From the NCBI GenBank assembly GCA_965220955.1, contig CBDCRK010000042.1, positions 1 to 36,071 on the forward strand: a stretch of DNA of 36,071 nucleotides. The letters run 5' to 3'. The notes under the pieces were generated by a model. It had not been told where the DNA came from and made no database searches. It worked only from the letters and a program-made list of their open reading frames with translations. The translations under genes and the position numbers were made by a program. Shown here one piece after another: positions 23,383-31,452 of this stretch. This DNA comes from CBDCRK01 sp965220955. GTDB lineage: Bacteria > Desulfobacterota > Binatia > Bin18 > CBDCRK01. Each line of letters starts with the position of its first letter. Position 1 is the first letter of the stretch.

Positions 23383-23787
23383 ATGGCGGACAATACGATG
23401 CTTCTTGAAATCCTGCGCAGCATTGCTCAGGACATATACGATAAGCTGGGCAGTGGGTTTGATGAAGTGGTGTATCAGAAAGCCTTTGAGGTTGCTCTAC
23501 GGCTGCGGGGCATTCCTTATGAGGCCCAACGGGTGGTGCCCATCTTTTATGAAGGCTTCTATGTGGGCGAGGGCAAACCAGATCTCATTGTTGGCCCCAG
23601 CGAGCAAAGACTGGTTATTGAACTCAAGGCCGTAGAGAGTACGGGACACAAAGAGAGGATGCAGATCGAAAACTACCTGCGCGTACTCGACCTCCTCTCT
23701 GGTCTGCTCATTAATTTTCCCCAACCTACTAAATCGAAGGCCGCCAAAGATGAGGTGGAGATCATTGAGGTGCCCATAGCAGAATGA
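23383..23787 (+). CDS. GxxExxY family protein (PD-(D/E)XK nuclease-like fold)
   Basis: This 134-residue protein carries the namesake motif in GSGFDEVVYQKAFEVAL. A nuclease-like core is visible as GKPDLIVG followed by LVIELKAVES (D...E-x-K), consistent with the PD-(D/E)XK superfamily. YLRVLDLLSGLLINF is the usual final strand. The family is widespread and functionally uncharacterised; it is often found in mobile or defence-rich regions and beside repeats. AAAGGAGG precedes the ATG at 23383, whereas the TTG at 23362 has no such site, so the ATG is chosen. It is divergent from the glycosylase gene and followed by a G/C-rich repeat element. Confidence 0.9.
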   Translation: MADNTMLLEILRSIAQDIYDKLGSGFDEVVYQKAFEVALRLRGIPYEAQRVVPIFYEGFYVGEGKPDLIVGPSEQRLVIELKAVESTGHKERMQIENYLRVLDLLSGLLINFPQPTKSKAAKDEVEIIEVPIAE

Positions 23788-23812
23788 CCCCAGGCCAGCC
23801 CCTCTGCTAAGG

Positions 23813-23994
23813 CGATTTCGGTAAAAGATTCTACCCCCTCGATTCCCTCCCCCTTGACGGGGGAGGGCTAGGGTGGGGGTGAAAAGAAAGCGCGGGGCAC
23901 GGATAGACGCTCCTTAGCCTCCCCCCCCCCTATCCCCACCTTCCCCCGCCAGAGGGGAAGGAGAAGATTAGAGAAGTTCATTTTGAGAAATCGT
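23813..23994. repeat. Second G/C-rich hairpin element with weak inverted ends
   Basis: Two perfect hairpins lie here: 9-base arms CCCTCCCCC/GGGGGAGGG at 23845-23867 and 8-base arms CCTTCCCC/GGGGAAGG at 23939-23961. The first has the same arms as the hairpin at 19347-19369. The outer ends share CGATTTC followed by A-rich sequence in inverted orientation (about 23813 and 23994), but the match is short. It is non-coding and probably a relative of the element at 19269. It accounts for most of the gap between the GxxExxY and Nramp genes. Confidence 0.4.
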
Positions 23995-23997
23995 CTA

Positions 23998-24048
23998 ATG
24001 AAACATGTCTTTTTACTAACCGGCAACCCCGGAGTAGGCAAAACATGA
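23998..24048 (+). pseudogene. P-loop NTPase N-terminal stub (Walker A only)
   Basis: A 16-codon frame reads MKHVFLLTGNPGVGKT and then stops at TGA. This is a textbook N-terminal strand and Walker A loop, close to the start of THEP1-type nucleoside triphosphatases, cut directly after GKT. The TGA overlaps the ATG of the Nramp gene (ATGA). Reading through TGA meets TAG three codons later, so it is not a selenoprotein. It is probably the scar of a gene replaced or deleted from this point. It could still work as a short translated leader coupled to the transporter, and the Nramp ribosome site (GGAG) lies inside its Walker A codons. Confidence 0.5.
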
Positions 24049-25262
24049 GCAGGTTAGGAGGACCCGGTCTCTTGGTAGTGGCTGCATTCATTGGGCCAGG
24101 GACGGTAACAACCGCCAGCATGGCTGGGGCTAGTTTTGGGTTTGCTTTACTTTGGGCGATAGTCTTCTCCACTTTTGCTACCATTGTGCTGCAAGAGATG
24201 GCCGCCCGGCTTGGAGTAGTGAGCCGAGCAGGGCTCGGGGAGGCACTGCGAACAACGTTCCAGAATCGGATCTTTAGTATCCTTGCGGTACTCCTGGTTG
24301 TAGTGGCTATAGCCCTGGGAAATGCTGCGTTCGAAACCGGAAACATAGCCGGGGCAGCCATAGCGCTTGAGGCTTTGACCGGTATCTCTCCGCAAGTGTG
24401 GGCGCTGGTTGTCGGAACCGGGGCGTTCTTGCTGTTAGCCTCAGGGGCATACAGAGTCATAGAATGGGGGCTAGTGGTGATGGTAGCCGCAATGAGCACT
24501 GTGTTTTTGCTCACGGCAATCATGGCTCTCCCGGATATAGGAGACATAGTGACAGGAATATTTGTGCCCAGCATCCCCACAGGGTCGCCGGTTATGGTTA
24601 TAGCGCTTATAGGGACCACGGTAGTCCCCTACAATCTATTCTTGCATGCCAGTTCCGTTCAGGAGAGGTGGCCTGAATCCATACCAACCCGCCAAGCGCT
24701 TGCGCGGTCACGGCTTGATACCTTTTTCGCAATAACAACTGGAGGAATCATTACCCTGGCCATAGTGACAACGGCAGCATCCGCTTTATTCGGACAGGGC
24801 GCCAAGATAGAGAACGCGGTCATGATGGCCGAACAGCTAGAGCCGCTGCTAGGATTGACGGCCAAGTATTTCTTTGCCACCGGACTCCTGGCGGCAGGTC
24901 TGACAAGCGCCATTACAGCTCCCCTGGCAGCGGCTTATGCAATCTCAGGGGCTCTGGGCTGGGAGAAGAATTTACGGAGCCCAAAGTTTCGAGCGGTCTG
25001 GGCTGTTATTGTTATTATGGGAACTGTCACAGCATCTCTGGGGCAAAACCCGGTGACAGCCATTGTCCTTGCCCAGGCCGCCAACGGCGCACTTCTTCCC
25101 CTTATTGCCGGATTTCTTCTGGTGGTCATGAACCGCAGGGACCTACTACGGGAGCATACCAACGGAACTGTTGCAAACCTGCTTGGCATTGGGGTTGTCC
25201 TTATTGCTGCTGGATTAGGAATTTTTCAACTCCTCAATGCCTTGGGCAAGATATTAGTGTAA
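24045..25262 (+). CDS. Divergent Nramp-family metal transporter
   Basis: This 405-residue membrane protein has about 11 hydrophobic segments and the Nramp core. TM1 reads GPGLLVVAAFIGPGTVTTAS and TM6 reads VVPYNLFLHASS. In canonical Mn/Fe transporters TM1 has DPGN and TM6 has MPH. Here G17-P-G-T20 and V194-P-Y196 replace them, so the Asp, Asn and Met that bind transition metals are missing. Such changes occur in Nramp-related Mg2+ or Al3+ transporters and in a bacterial side branch of unknown substrate. The N-terminus is short, beginning five residues before the first helix. The ATG overlaps the stop of a P-loop stub, with GGAG ten bases upstream. Fold and family are secure; the transported ion is not. 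Confidence 0.88.
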   Translation: MSRLGGPGLLVVAAFIGPGTVTTASMAGASFGFALLWAIVFSTFATIVLQEMAARLGVVSRAGLGEALRTTFQNRIFSILAVLLVVVAIALGNAAFETGNIAGAAIALEALTGISPQVWALVVGTGAFLLLASGAYRVIEWGLVVMVAAMSTVFLLTAIMALPDIGDIVTGIFVPSIPTGSPVMVIALIGTTVVPYNLFLHASSVQERWPESIPTRQALARSRLDTFFAITTGGIITLAIVTTAASALFGQGAKIENAVMMAEQLEPLLGLTAKYFFATGLLAAGLTSAITAPLAAAYAISGALGWEKNLRSPKFRAVWAVIVIMGTVTASLGQNPVTAIVLAQAANGALLPLIAGFLLVVMNRRDLLREHTNGTVANLLGIGVVLIAAGLGIFQLLNALGKILV

Positions 25263-25282
25263 GTTGTCTTAGGTACCCCCCA

Positions 25283-26185
25283 TCAGGCCAGAGCCACAGA
25301 GCGAACCGGCTGCAGACCTTCCGCCACTATATTCCAGCTCTGGCCCTCATCCAGCGAAAGAAACACTATCCCCTCAGAGGTGCCAAACGCCACCCTGGAG
25401 CCTGACGCTGCCAGGCAAAAGGTGTTGATATTGTCGGAGATCCACTCGGGCAAACCCTCCTGGCAGCGCTCAAAGGGCCCAGCACTATCCAAGGGCTTGC
25501 GGTAAACGGCAGCACGCTTTGTCGACGGACCCGTAGAAGCAGTGACCAGCACTGTCCCACTTGCAGCGGTAACTGCCCGCAGGTAGTTGCCGTGTAGCCC
25601 TTCGGTATCAAATCGCCAGGACTCACCACCATTGTTGCTAACGGCAAGACCATACCCTGAAGCTGCAAATACCTGCCCTGAGCCTGGGTCAAAGATAACC
25701 TGGTGGACATCGGCATGCATATCAATGGTAGGTTCCCAGGATTTCCCTCCATTGCTAGAACGCACCACTCCGCCCACGTGCACGTTCACATAAACCGTAC
25801 CGGAAGGATCTACCGACATTGACCGAACATCGGGCGGGCCTCCCCATGGGGTATACCAGTCTGCCCGCCCCTGTACTTTTTCGAAGGAACGGACCGGCTC
25901 AAGGGTTTTGTCCTGTAAGGTAAAGAGGTAGGCATCCGATGTCCCCACAAGGAGTCCGGCCCTACTTGGCAACAGGCAGTTTGCCTTCAAGGTCTCGATC
26001 GACGTAACCTTAATCCAGGCTTCGTTAGGGTTGGACCGCCACACCTCCCGACGGTCAAGAATGGCCCACCAGCCGGAGTCACTACTGGCTAGTGAGGCCA
26101 CTTCGTGCCCGGCCAACTGCCGGCGTTGGCTGTCACCTACTTCATAGAAGCCATCTGTAGTACCCACTAAGATTTTCTGCTCCAT
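25283..26185 (-). CDS. BNR/Asp-box beta-propeller protein (sialidase-like repeats)
   Basis: This 300-residue protein is built of short beta repeats. Asp-box-like motifs S-x-D/N-x-G-x-S-W are visible as SSNGGKSW, SNNGGESW and SLDEGQSW, with intervening GTVYVNVHVGGV and VFAASGYGLAVS strands. This matches BNR/YCF48-like propellers. No sialidase catalytic residues or signal peptide were recognised, so it is probably a cytoplasmic binding or sensor protein. The frame is open 31 codons further upstream, but AGGAGGGGGAAC precedes the ATG at 26185, which is chosen. It follows brxL on the same strand after 89 bases, with a perfect palindrome in the gap, so it may have its own control. A role in BREX is not established. 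Confidence 0.8.
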   Translation of the reverse strand: MEQKILVGTTDGFYEVGDSQRRQLAGHEVASLASSDSGWWAILDRREVWRSNPNEAWIKVTSIETLKANCLLPSRAGLLVGTSDAYLFTLQDKTLEPVRSFEKVQGRADWYTPWGGPPDVRSMSVDPSGTVYVNVHVGGVVRSSNGGKSWEPTIDMHADVHQVIFDPGSGQVFAASGYGLAVSNNGGESWRFDTEGLHGNYLRAVTAASGTVLVTASTGPSTKRAAVYRKPLDSAGPFERCQEGLPEWISDNINTFCLAASGSRVAFGTSEGIVFLSLDEGQSWNIVAEGLQPVRSVALA

Positions 26186-26210
26186 AGTTCCCCCTCCTAT
26201 TGAGTAAACT

Positions 26211-26226
26211 TTATCAGATCTGATAA
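26211..26226. promoter_or_regulatory. 16-base perfect palindrome, candidate operator
   Basis: TTATCAGATCTGATAA is fully self-complementary and lies 26-41 bases upstream of the BNR-protein ATG, between that gene and brxL. The ATCAGATCTGAT core is the size and symmetry expected for a GntR- or TetR-type dimer. No obvious -10/-35 pair was recognised around it. Confidence 0.45.
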
Positions 26227-26274
26227 TTCCTTCTTCTTGCGAATGACGTACTCGTAGAGATCGGCGATTGTCTC

Positions 26275-28323
26275 TCAATTTGCCCCCAACGCCTTAAACA
26301 CAGCGTCGGTGGGATCGGCATAGAAGCTTGTCTGGAACTTGGCAAATAACTCCCCAGGGACCGTCGGAATATCTCCCACGCTTACCATTGGCAGCAGGAT
26401 GCGTTTACCTCCGGCATCAAAGGCCACCTGGAGAGACTCGGCCAAGTTCTCTACAGGGGTAATGTTTCCTCCCAGGCTCATGCTGCCCAGGACCACCAAC
26501 TGCGATTGAAGCGGTTTGCCAAGGACACCAGAACAGAGAGCAACAAAAGCAGCCAGCGTCATGGTAGTTGTTGGCCCGGTGTTATGCAGCTCCACAATGT
26601 GCAGGTGATAATCATGATCACCCGCTTTGACCGATGCACTGACACGAGAGGCATTGGCCTTAAAGTAGTCAAAGCCAACCTTGATTGCCTCTCTGGCAGC
26701 GCTGTTCGATCCCAGGCCAGATGTTCTTAGCGCTCCGTTGCCCGAGGTTACCTGTGTTTCAAGCCGATATAGCCCGAGATGCCCCCCGCTGCCAGTTGCA
26801 ACGCTGTGCAGCACACCAGGGTTCAGCGGGCCATCGGGAATCAGCGATCCACCACCCTGCTCTGGGATACTGATAAATTTCTCTTCTAATGTCTCCTGGT
26901 CGATATAGCTAAAATGGACATCGAAGAACTCCATGCCGCCAATCTTCTTCAATTGCTCTTTGACTCGGCGGCGGCTTTCCAGAGCATATTCCAAGCAGCG
27001 ACCCACGGCATCTTTGGTGTACTCTTCGTGCGGGTAGAGGAGCTTCAAGAGACCAGAAACCGTGTGTTTCACCGCAATGGTGTCCCGTTGATTCAGGTCT
27101 CGCCCTAGCTTGAAATACTTATTCACTGCATCGCCGAAGGTGCGCTTGCGCATTTCCCGCATGAACTCAGCCAGGTAATCCACGATCAGCCCATATTGGT
27201 TGGTAAAGAACTCGGGCCGCATCTTGGGGATTTCCCAACCTGGGATGTACGCATGAAAGCGATCAAAGAACGCCGCATCGATCATGGCTTCGGGGAATGG
27301 AGCCAGCAGATGGCTTGTTTTGACCAATGTGTCAACAGGTTGGTTGAGATTGCCGACAAAGACCATCGAGGCATTCGCGTTGATAGCATCCCGCCCACGG
27401 GCAAATGACCCCGACGCCATGTAGTCCTTGAGGATTTGCACTCCATCTTTGTCCTTAAAGGAGATACCGCTTACTTCGTCGAAGGCCACTACGTCCCATA
27501 GCCCGACCAAGCCGATTGTGTGCCGGGCCAAGTTGTAAAACAGGTTCGCCACGGTGGTCTGACCGCCAGAGATCAGAATGCTATTCGGGCTAATCTCCTT
27601 GTAAATATGGCTCTTGCCCGTACCCCGAGGGCCAAGTTCACAAACGTTGAAGTTGTTCTCCACCAGTGGGATCAGGCGGGCCAGAAGATGCCATTTCACC
27701 CGCTCCTCAAAGTGTGTTGGCTCCATACCGGTCGAGCGGAGTAGCACGTCAGTCCATTGTTCTTCGGTGAATGCCCGCCGCCCTGCGAATAGTTCCTCTA
27801 GGTCCATGTTGGGCATTTGGATTGGCTTCAAATCACGCATAATGAAGGGGGATCCCCACTGGCCCTCCTCGAAAAAGTACTCTAGCGTAACAATGCACCA
27901 GATACCCCCGACCAGAAGCTTCTCATACTCCTTAACCGTGGTATTGCTAACCTCGACGCCCCCCGTACCAAGGTTCGAGAGCAACGCCTCATAAACATCC
28001 CGCCTCTCGTTCAGTCTAACGGTTGCCTTATCAATGACCTTCAGGCTTCCCCGCTCTCGGATGATTGATTTGACCTTCTCGGCTTCATCGGGACGAACAT
28101 AATTCTCGGCCAGCACTCGCTTGACGGTCTTCAGGCCGTCTTCGATCATTGCGTCATCGTTTGAGGCGCAATACGAGCCGAGCAGGTATTCAAGCACGTA
28201 CACCGGCACGTTCGCCCCTTCCTTGATGAGCTTGGTCAGGTCTTTGCGCACAACCTTGCCGGCAAAATGCCGATTCAGTAGCTCGTCGAGACTTGTGTCA
28301 ATGGAATTTATGTCAGAAGTCAT
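26275..28323 (-). CDS. brxL: BREX system protein BrxL (AAA+ ATPase with Lon-like C-terminal domain)
   Basis: BrxL is an effector of type 1 BREX phage defence. This 682-residue copy opens with LDELLNRHFAGKVVRKDLTK and GANVPVYVLEYLLGSYCAS, the family hallmark. A AAA+ domain follows with Walker A GPRGTGKS (231-238) and Walker B DVVAFDEVSG. The C-terminal 200 residues have the Lon-protease-like fold. By eye the Lon catalytic Ser region G-P-S-A-G reads G583-P-T-T-T here, and the catalytic Lys segment reads PVENLAES, so proteolysis looks unlikely and a DNA-motor role more plausible. The start overlaps the end of pglZ by 11 bases. After the TGA the frame stays open for 25 codons, read here as non-coding. 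Confidence 0.95.
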   Translation of the reverse strand: MTSDINSIDTSLDELLNRHFAGKVVRKDLTKLIKEGANVPVYVLEYLLGSYCASNDDAMIEDGLKTVKRVLAENYVRPDEAEKVKSIIRERGSLKVIDKATVRLNERRDVYEALLSNLGTGGVEVSNTTVKEYEKLLVGGIWCIVTLEYFFEEGQWGSPFIMRDLKPIQMPNMDLEELFAGRRAFTEEQWTDVLLRSTGMEPTHFEERVKWHLLARLIPLVENNFNVCELGPRGTGKSHIYKEISPNSILISGGQTTVANLFYNLARHTIGLVGLWDVVAFDEVSGISFKDKDGVQILKDYMASGSFARGRDAINANASMVFVGNLNQPVDTLVKTSHLLAPFPEAMIDAAFFDRFHAYIPGWEIPKMRPEFFTNQYGLIVDYLAEFMREMRKRTFGDAVNKYFKLGRDLNQRDTIAVKHTVSGLLKLLYPHEEYTKDAVGRCLEYALESRRRVKEQLKKIGGMEFFDVHFSYIDQETLEEKFISIPEQGGGSLIPDGPLNPGVLHSVATGSGGHLGLYRLETQVTSGNGALRTSGLGSNSAAREAIKVGFDYFKANASRVSASVKAGDHDYHLHIVELHNTGPTTTMTLAAFVALCSGVLGKPLQSQLVVLGSMSLGGNITPVENLAESLQVAFDAGGKRILLPMVSVGDIPTVPGELFAKFQTSFYADPTDAVFKALGAN

Positions 28324-30961
28324 CGGTGAATGCCCTATCGATAATCACTTCCACGCTCTGCTGTTCAATGCCGGTTTCGGCGTCTCGCAAAACAAGGCGG
28401 TAAGGAGTTTTCTTATCATACTGGCGGTCTTGCAATACAAGAGGCACCCACTTCCTGCGATCATTCATATTATCGGAAACGCTGTCAAAGGTCACGGTCT
28501 CGATGTTTGTGATCGGTTCTTCCCCTTCGTAGACCGCTATCTTAAGCGTAGCCGCCTTCACCCGATCACTGACCGATTCCATCTGGATCAGTTCGAACCG
28601 ATGCCTGGGGGTGGTGATCCTATGGTTAGCCCCTAATACCTGCACCGTGACCTGCTTGGTCTGGGTGTCCTTGGCTGATTTACCCCTGATATGCTTTACC
28701 GTAATGACCGGGACAACAATCTCCTGAAGCATGGCCCCGCCGTGAACAAACCTTGCTCCACCCGTGAAATGAAAGCGATTGGCTCCCTTAGGAATCCAGA
28801 ACTCCATATCCCCCTCGGCATGAGCAGTAGTCGCCGTCTTGCCATGCCATGTTGAATCGTGATCCGGCAGGGTGAGGCCGAGCAGGTAGCGTTTCTTGGC
28901 CTTCACAGTACCAGGCGGCTTCTCGGATAGCTTGCTCTTGTCCGGCTCGCCGGGGGGTGTCTCTGTAAACAGAAACCCGTGGTCCGCCGTAACCAGGACC
29001 TGGCTGCCGCTGAGGGTATTGATGACGTAACTCACGAGAGCTGCTAGTTCGTTGATCGCCTTTCGCACCCCTTCGAAAGTATTCCCCTCAGAGGATGCCG
29101 AATCGCCAACCGCATCCACAGCATTGTGGTAGATGTAAATCACCCGCTTATCGCTGACGAACTCCCGTCCCTCTTCTCTCTTCATGGCAATGAGGTCGTC
29201 AGCTTTACACGCTATGCCACCCCTCGTTTGCAGAATTTCGTCTCGCTGTGCCAGAGACAATGTGGGCTTGCCGTCCACAAGCACGTCACCGTTGGATTTA
29301 TAGGCGAGTACCTTATGCGGCAGCAAGCTGGCCATTCCTAGAGCAGTGTACGACGGGAGTACACCCAATTGAGAATTTAACTCGGCCTGAAAGCGGTACT
29401 TACCGTTCAATTCACGGACGAGTTCCTGCGCCGCCTCGTACCGGAACGCATCGCTGATGAGGACATACACCTTCCGATTTTCAGCCTCCTCCAGGCGTGG
29501 CCGGACATACCGCTCGAAGAACCGCTGCTGGTTGCGAATGCCATCAAGCCTCCACCTGGTCAGCAGCGACGTACTGCTCTGCGGCTCAACGAATTTGCCC
29601 CAACTCAGGGTCAGGTTGGTCACATACCAGTTGGTGTAGCAAGCTTCCACATCTTCCCTTAAAGATTTCAGGATACCCCAGCCCTGGGATTCGGCATGGT
29701 CGGCAGCCTCGCAGAAATGACGATACAATTGGTCGAAACGGTAAAGCTCTCTTTCGTAGGCGTGATACATGGCCTGGGCATCGTCGAAGTCGAAGCCTTG
29801 CCGGTGCTGATTGCGAAGGGCGAAGAAATCCGCCGCCGCCACCAGAGCGTTGTATACTGCATGTAACGCCTTACGGGGAACCTCAGAGTCGGTCGCCACG
29901 GTAGATGCAGCCCAATGCCCATCCTGCCTGCGTGTGGCAATGGTTCGGACTTCCTCCTCATCAATCGCATCTGCGGTGGACTGCACCCGGTCCCGCAGGC
30001 TGCTGGCAATTGTTTTCTCAACGGCCAGAAACGTCATCACATCTAGCAACTGGTCAATCTCCAGACCGTGCAGGTGGTCGTCCAGCCTGAGGGTCTTAGC
30101 CACTTGCGCCGACAATCGATCATAGCTACTCCTCTTGCTGTTGCTGTCTCGCCATTGGGCCAAACAGACGACGGTATTAGACCAACCTGCCTTAGGCAGT
30201 AAGAGGTGTTGCAACGAGGTGGGGACACTCCCCTGGAGATGATGGGCATAGTCCGTTAGCAGGAGGCGCAGAAGAAAGTTGCGCAAGCTGGGCGTCTCCT
30301 CGCTGTAGCCAAAGCTTGTCTTTACCATCCACCAAAAAGGTTGATCAAGATCGAACTTCTCGACTTGTTCCCAGGTTGGGGGTGGGGTGTTCAGGTCAAG
30401 CTCTTCTCCAGCCTCTACTTCGGTGTAGGCGTGGAAGAGAGTACGGATAATGTTAAACAGCTCTGGCTGATCGGCTTTTACCACAACAGCAAGCATATTA
30501 CGGTCGAGATCGGCTTCTGTATCGTCTGGGGTGACGAGTGACTGGAGCTTTTTGAGGCGCTCCTTATTGTCGAAGAATTTACGCCGATCGGCCAGATGCT
30601 GGCGCAGGTACTGGTTTGCCAGTCCAAGCTCTTGGAGTATGATGGAAGCCCGATCGGCTCGGAAGCTGCGGCTGTACAGGCGAATGTCGAGCAGCCAGTC
30701 GTTTTCGTAATCGGGTTCCTCAGTAGGGGAGTAAAGAAGATACCGACCCGTAGGGTCATCCCGTTCGAGGCGAATTTTCGTCTCCAAGGCACCGACCTTG
30801 TCCAGACGGATGAGGTTGACCGGAGTGTTGTCGAACGGAAAGGAGGGCGTTGCTTCGACGAAGTCAAGAAACTCCTGGTCCGGATCGTGCCAAAAGACGA
30901 TCCGCTGACCTTCGTCATCAAATAGCCGGGTGAGCGCGTTGTGGATCTGCTTGGTTTCCAT
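28313..30961 (-). CDS. pglZ: BREX system alkaline-phosphatase-superfamily protein PglZ (type A)
   Basis: PglZ is the defining phosphodiesterase/phosphatase-like component of BREX and Pgl phage-defence systems. This 882-residue copy starts METKQIHNALTRLFDDEG and has RIVFWHDPDQEFLDF soon after, as type A members do. The PglZ domain carries YVLISDAFRYEAAQEL (metal-binding Asp near 504) and VTADHGFLFT (D660-H-G) of the alkaline phosphatase superfamily. A GTG five codons upstream is possible, but the family alignment favours the ATG at 30961, preceded by a weak AGAAGAG. The gene overlaps the upstream parD frame and, at its 3' end, brxL, so translation of all three is probably coupled. The sequence looks intact. 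Confidence 0.95.
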   Translation of the reverse strand: METKQIHNALTRLFDDEGQRIVFWHDPDQEFLDFVEATPSFPFDNTPVNLIRLDKVGALETKIRLERDDPTGRYLLYSPTEEPDYENDWLLDIRLYSRSFRADRASIILQELGLANQYLRQHLADRRKFFDNKERLKKLQSLVTPDDTEADLDRNMLAVVVKADQPELFNIIRTLFHAYTEVEAGEELDLNTPPPTWEQVEKFDLDQPFWWMVKTSFGYSEETPSLRNFLLRLLLTDYAHHLQGSVPTSLQHLLLPKAGWSNTVVCLAQWRDSNSKRSSYDRLSAQVAKTLRLDDHLHGLEIDQLLDVMTFLAVEKTIASSLRDRVQSTADAIDEEEVRTIATRRQDGHWAASTVATDSEVPRKALHAVYNALVAAADFFALRNQHRQGFDFDDAQAMYHAYERELYRFDQLYRHFCEAADHAESQGWGILKSLREDVEACYTNWYVTNLTLSWGKFVEPQSSTSLLTRWRLDGIRNQQRFFERYVRPRLEEAENRKVYVLISDAFRYEAAQELVRELNGKYRFQAELNSQLGVLPSYTALGMASLLPHKVLAYKSNGDVLVDGKPTLSLAQRDEILQTRGGIACKADDLIAMKREEGREFVSDKRVIYIYHNAVDAVGDSASSEGNTFEGVRKAINELAALVSYVINTLSGSQVLVTADHGFLFTETPPGEPDKSKLSEKPPGTVKAKKRYLLGLTLPDHDSTWHGKTATTAHAEGDMEFWIPKGANRFHFTGGARFVHGGAMLQEIVVPVITVKHIRGKSAKDTQTKQVTVQVLGANHRITTPRHRFELIQMESVSDRVKAATLKIAVYEGEEPITNIETVTFDSVSDNMNDRRKWVPLVLQDRQYDKKTPYRLVLRDAETGIEQQSVEVIIDRAFTDDF

Positions 30962-31253
30962 TTGCTCTTCTACCACTTTTTCGCTGTGGCGCGCGTTTGC
31001 GTGGCTGCTTTTTCAGCAGACTCGCAGCCTCGGCTTTGAGGTCCTGCCAAAACTCGGGCGTGACCGGAATAGACTCCCCGGAGTTTAGTCCCTCAAGCAA
31101 CAGCGCCTCTAGCTGGCGGCCGGCTTCCTTCGTCTGCTCTTCCCGAACCAGGGCACGGAAATATTCGCTGACATTACCGAACCCTTTTTGTTTCACCTGG
31201 GTATCGACAAACTTCCGCAAAGACTCCGGCATAGAAATGGTAACGGTTGTCAT
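30918..31253 (-). CDS. ParD-like (ribbon-helix-helix) antitoxin without a toxin partner
   Basis: This 111-residue protein has an N-terminal ribbon-helix-helix DNA-binding domain (TTVTISMPESLRKFVDTQVK, then GNVSEYFRALVREEQ) and the ParD continuation LEALLLEGLNSGESIPVTPEFW. The last 35 residues are very basic (KKQPRKRAPQRKSGRR) and run out of frame into pglZ for 44 bases. Normally a ParE toxin follows at once; here pglZ stands in its place. AGAGGGAAAG precedes the ATG. ParD proteins neutralise ParE and repress their own operon, so this orphan could repress the downstream pglZ-brxL genes. That regulatory role is an inference from position. Confidence 0.8.
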   Translation of the reverse strand: MTTVTISMPESLRKFVDTQVKQKGFGNVSEYFRALVREEQTKEAGRQLEALLLEGLNSGESIPVTPEFWQDLKAEAASLLKKQPRKRAPQRKSGRRANGNQADPQRAHPAI

Positions 31254-31362
31254 AGACTTTCCCTCTGCCGTTGAAAGCTCATTGGCAGGATATCAAAAAT
31301 CTTAATAGTTGTGAACAGATAAGAAAGCGTAGAGCAGCCTCATGGCAGGAACTCTTTGAAGT

Positions 31363-31452
31363 CTACCAAATGCGATTTAACCCGTAGCCGTCAAGCTGTG
31401 GATCGTCCCACCAGAACCACAGGACGCTGTGGGTATCGAGGAGGAGCGTCAT
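31363..31452 (-). pseudogene. Internally deleted PIN-domain (VapC-type) toxin
   Basis: The 29-codon frame reads LLLDTHSVLWFWWDDPQL and then DGYGLNRIW before TAG. The first part is the start of a PIN toxin with the first catalytic Asp (LLLDTH). The last nine residues match the usual C-terminus of the same family, D-x-Y-G-V-x-R-[IVL]-W. About 95-100 residues in the middle are missing, in frame, which removes the rest of the RNase active site. The ATG overlaps the antitoxin stop (ATGA), as in intact modules. It is therefore a disabled toxin, unless the mini-protein has some other use. Confidence 0.7.

Noticed and set aside
24046..24057. TGA at the end of the P-loop stub as a second selenocysteine codon
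   Set aside because: Walker A motifs have Thr/Ser at that place, not Cys, and the frame meets TAG three codons later.
23978..24619. 213-codon minus-strand frame opposite Nramp
   Set aside because: It is low-complexity and rich in Ala, Thr and Ser, as expected for the complement of a membrane-protein gene.
26200..26277. Read-through of the brxL TGA to extend the protein by 25 residues
   Set aside because: BrxL proteins normally end near ALGxx, no SECIS-like hairpin follows, and the residue is not a Cys position. Kept only as a possible scar.
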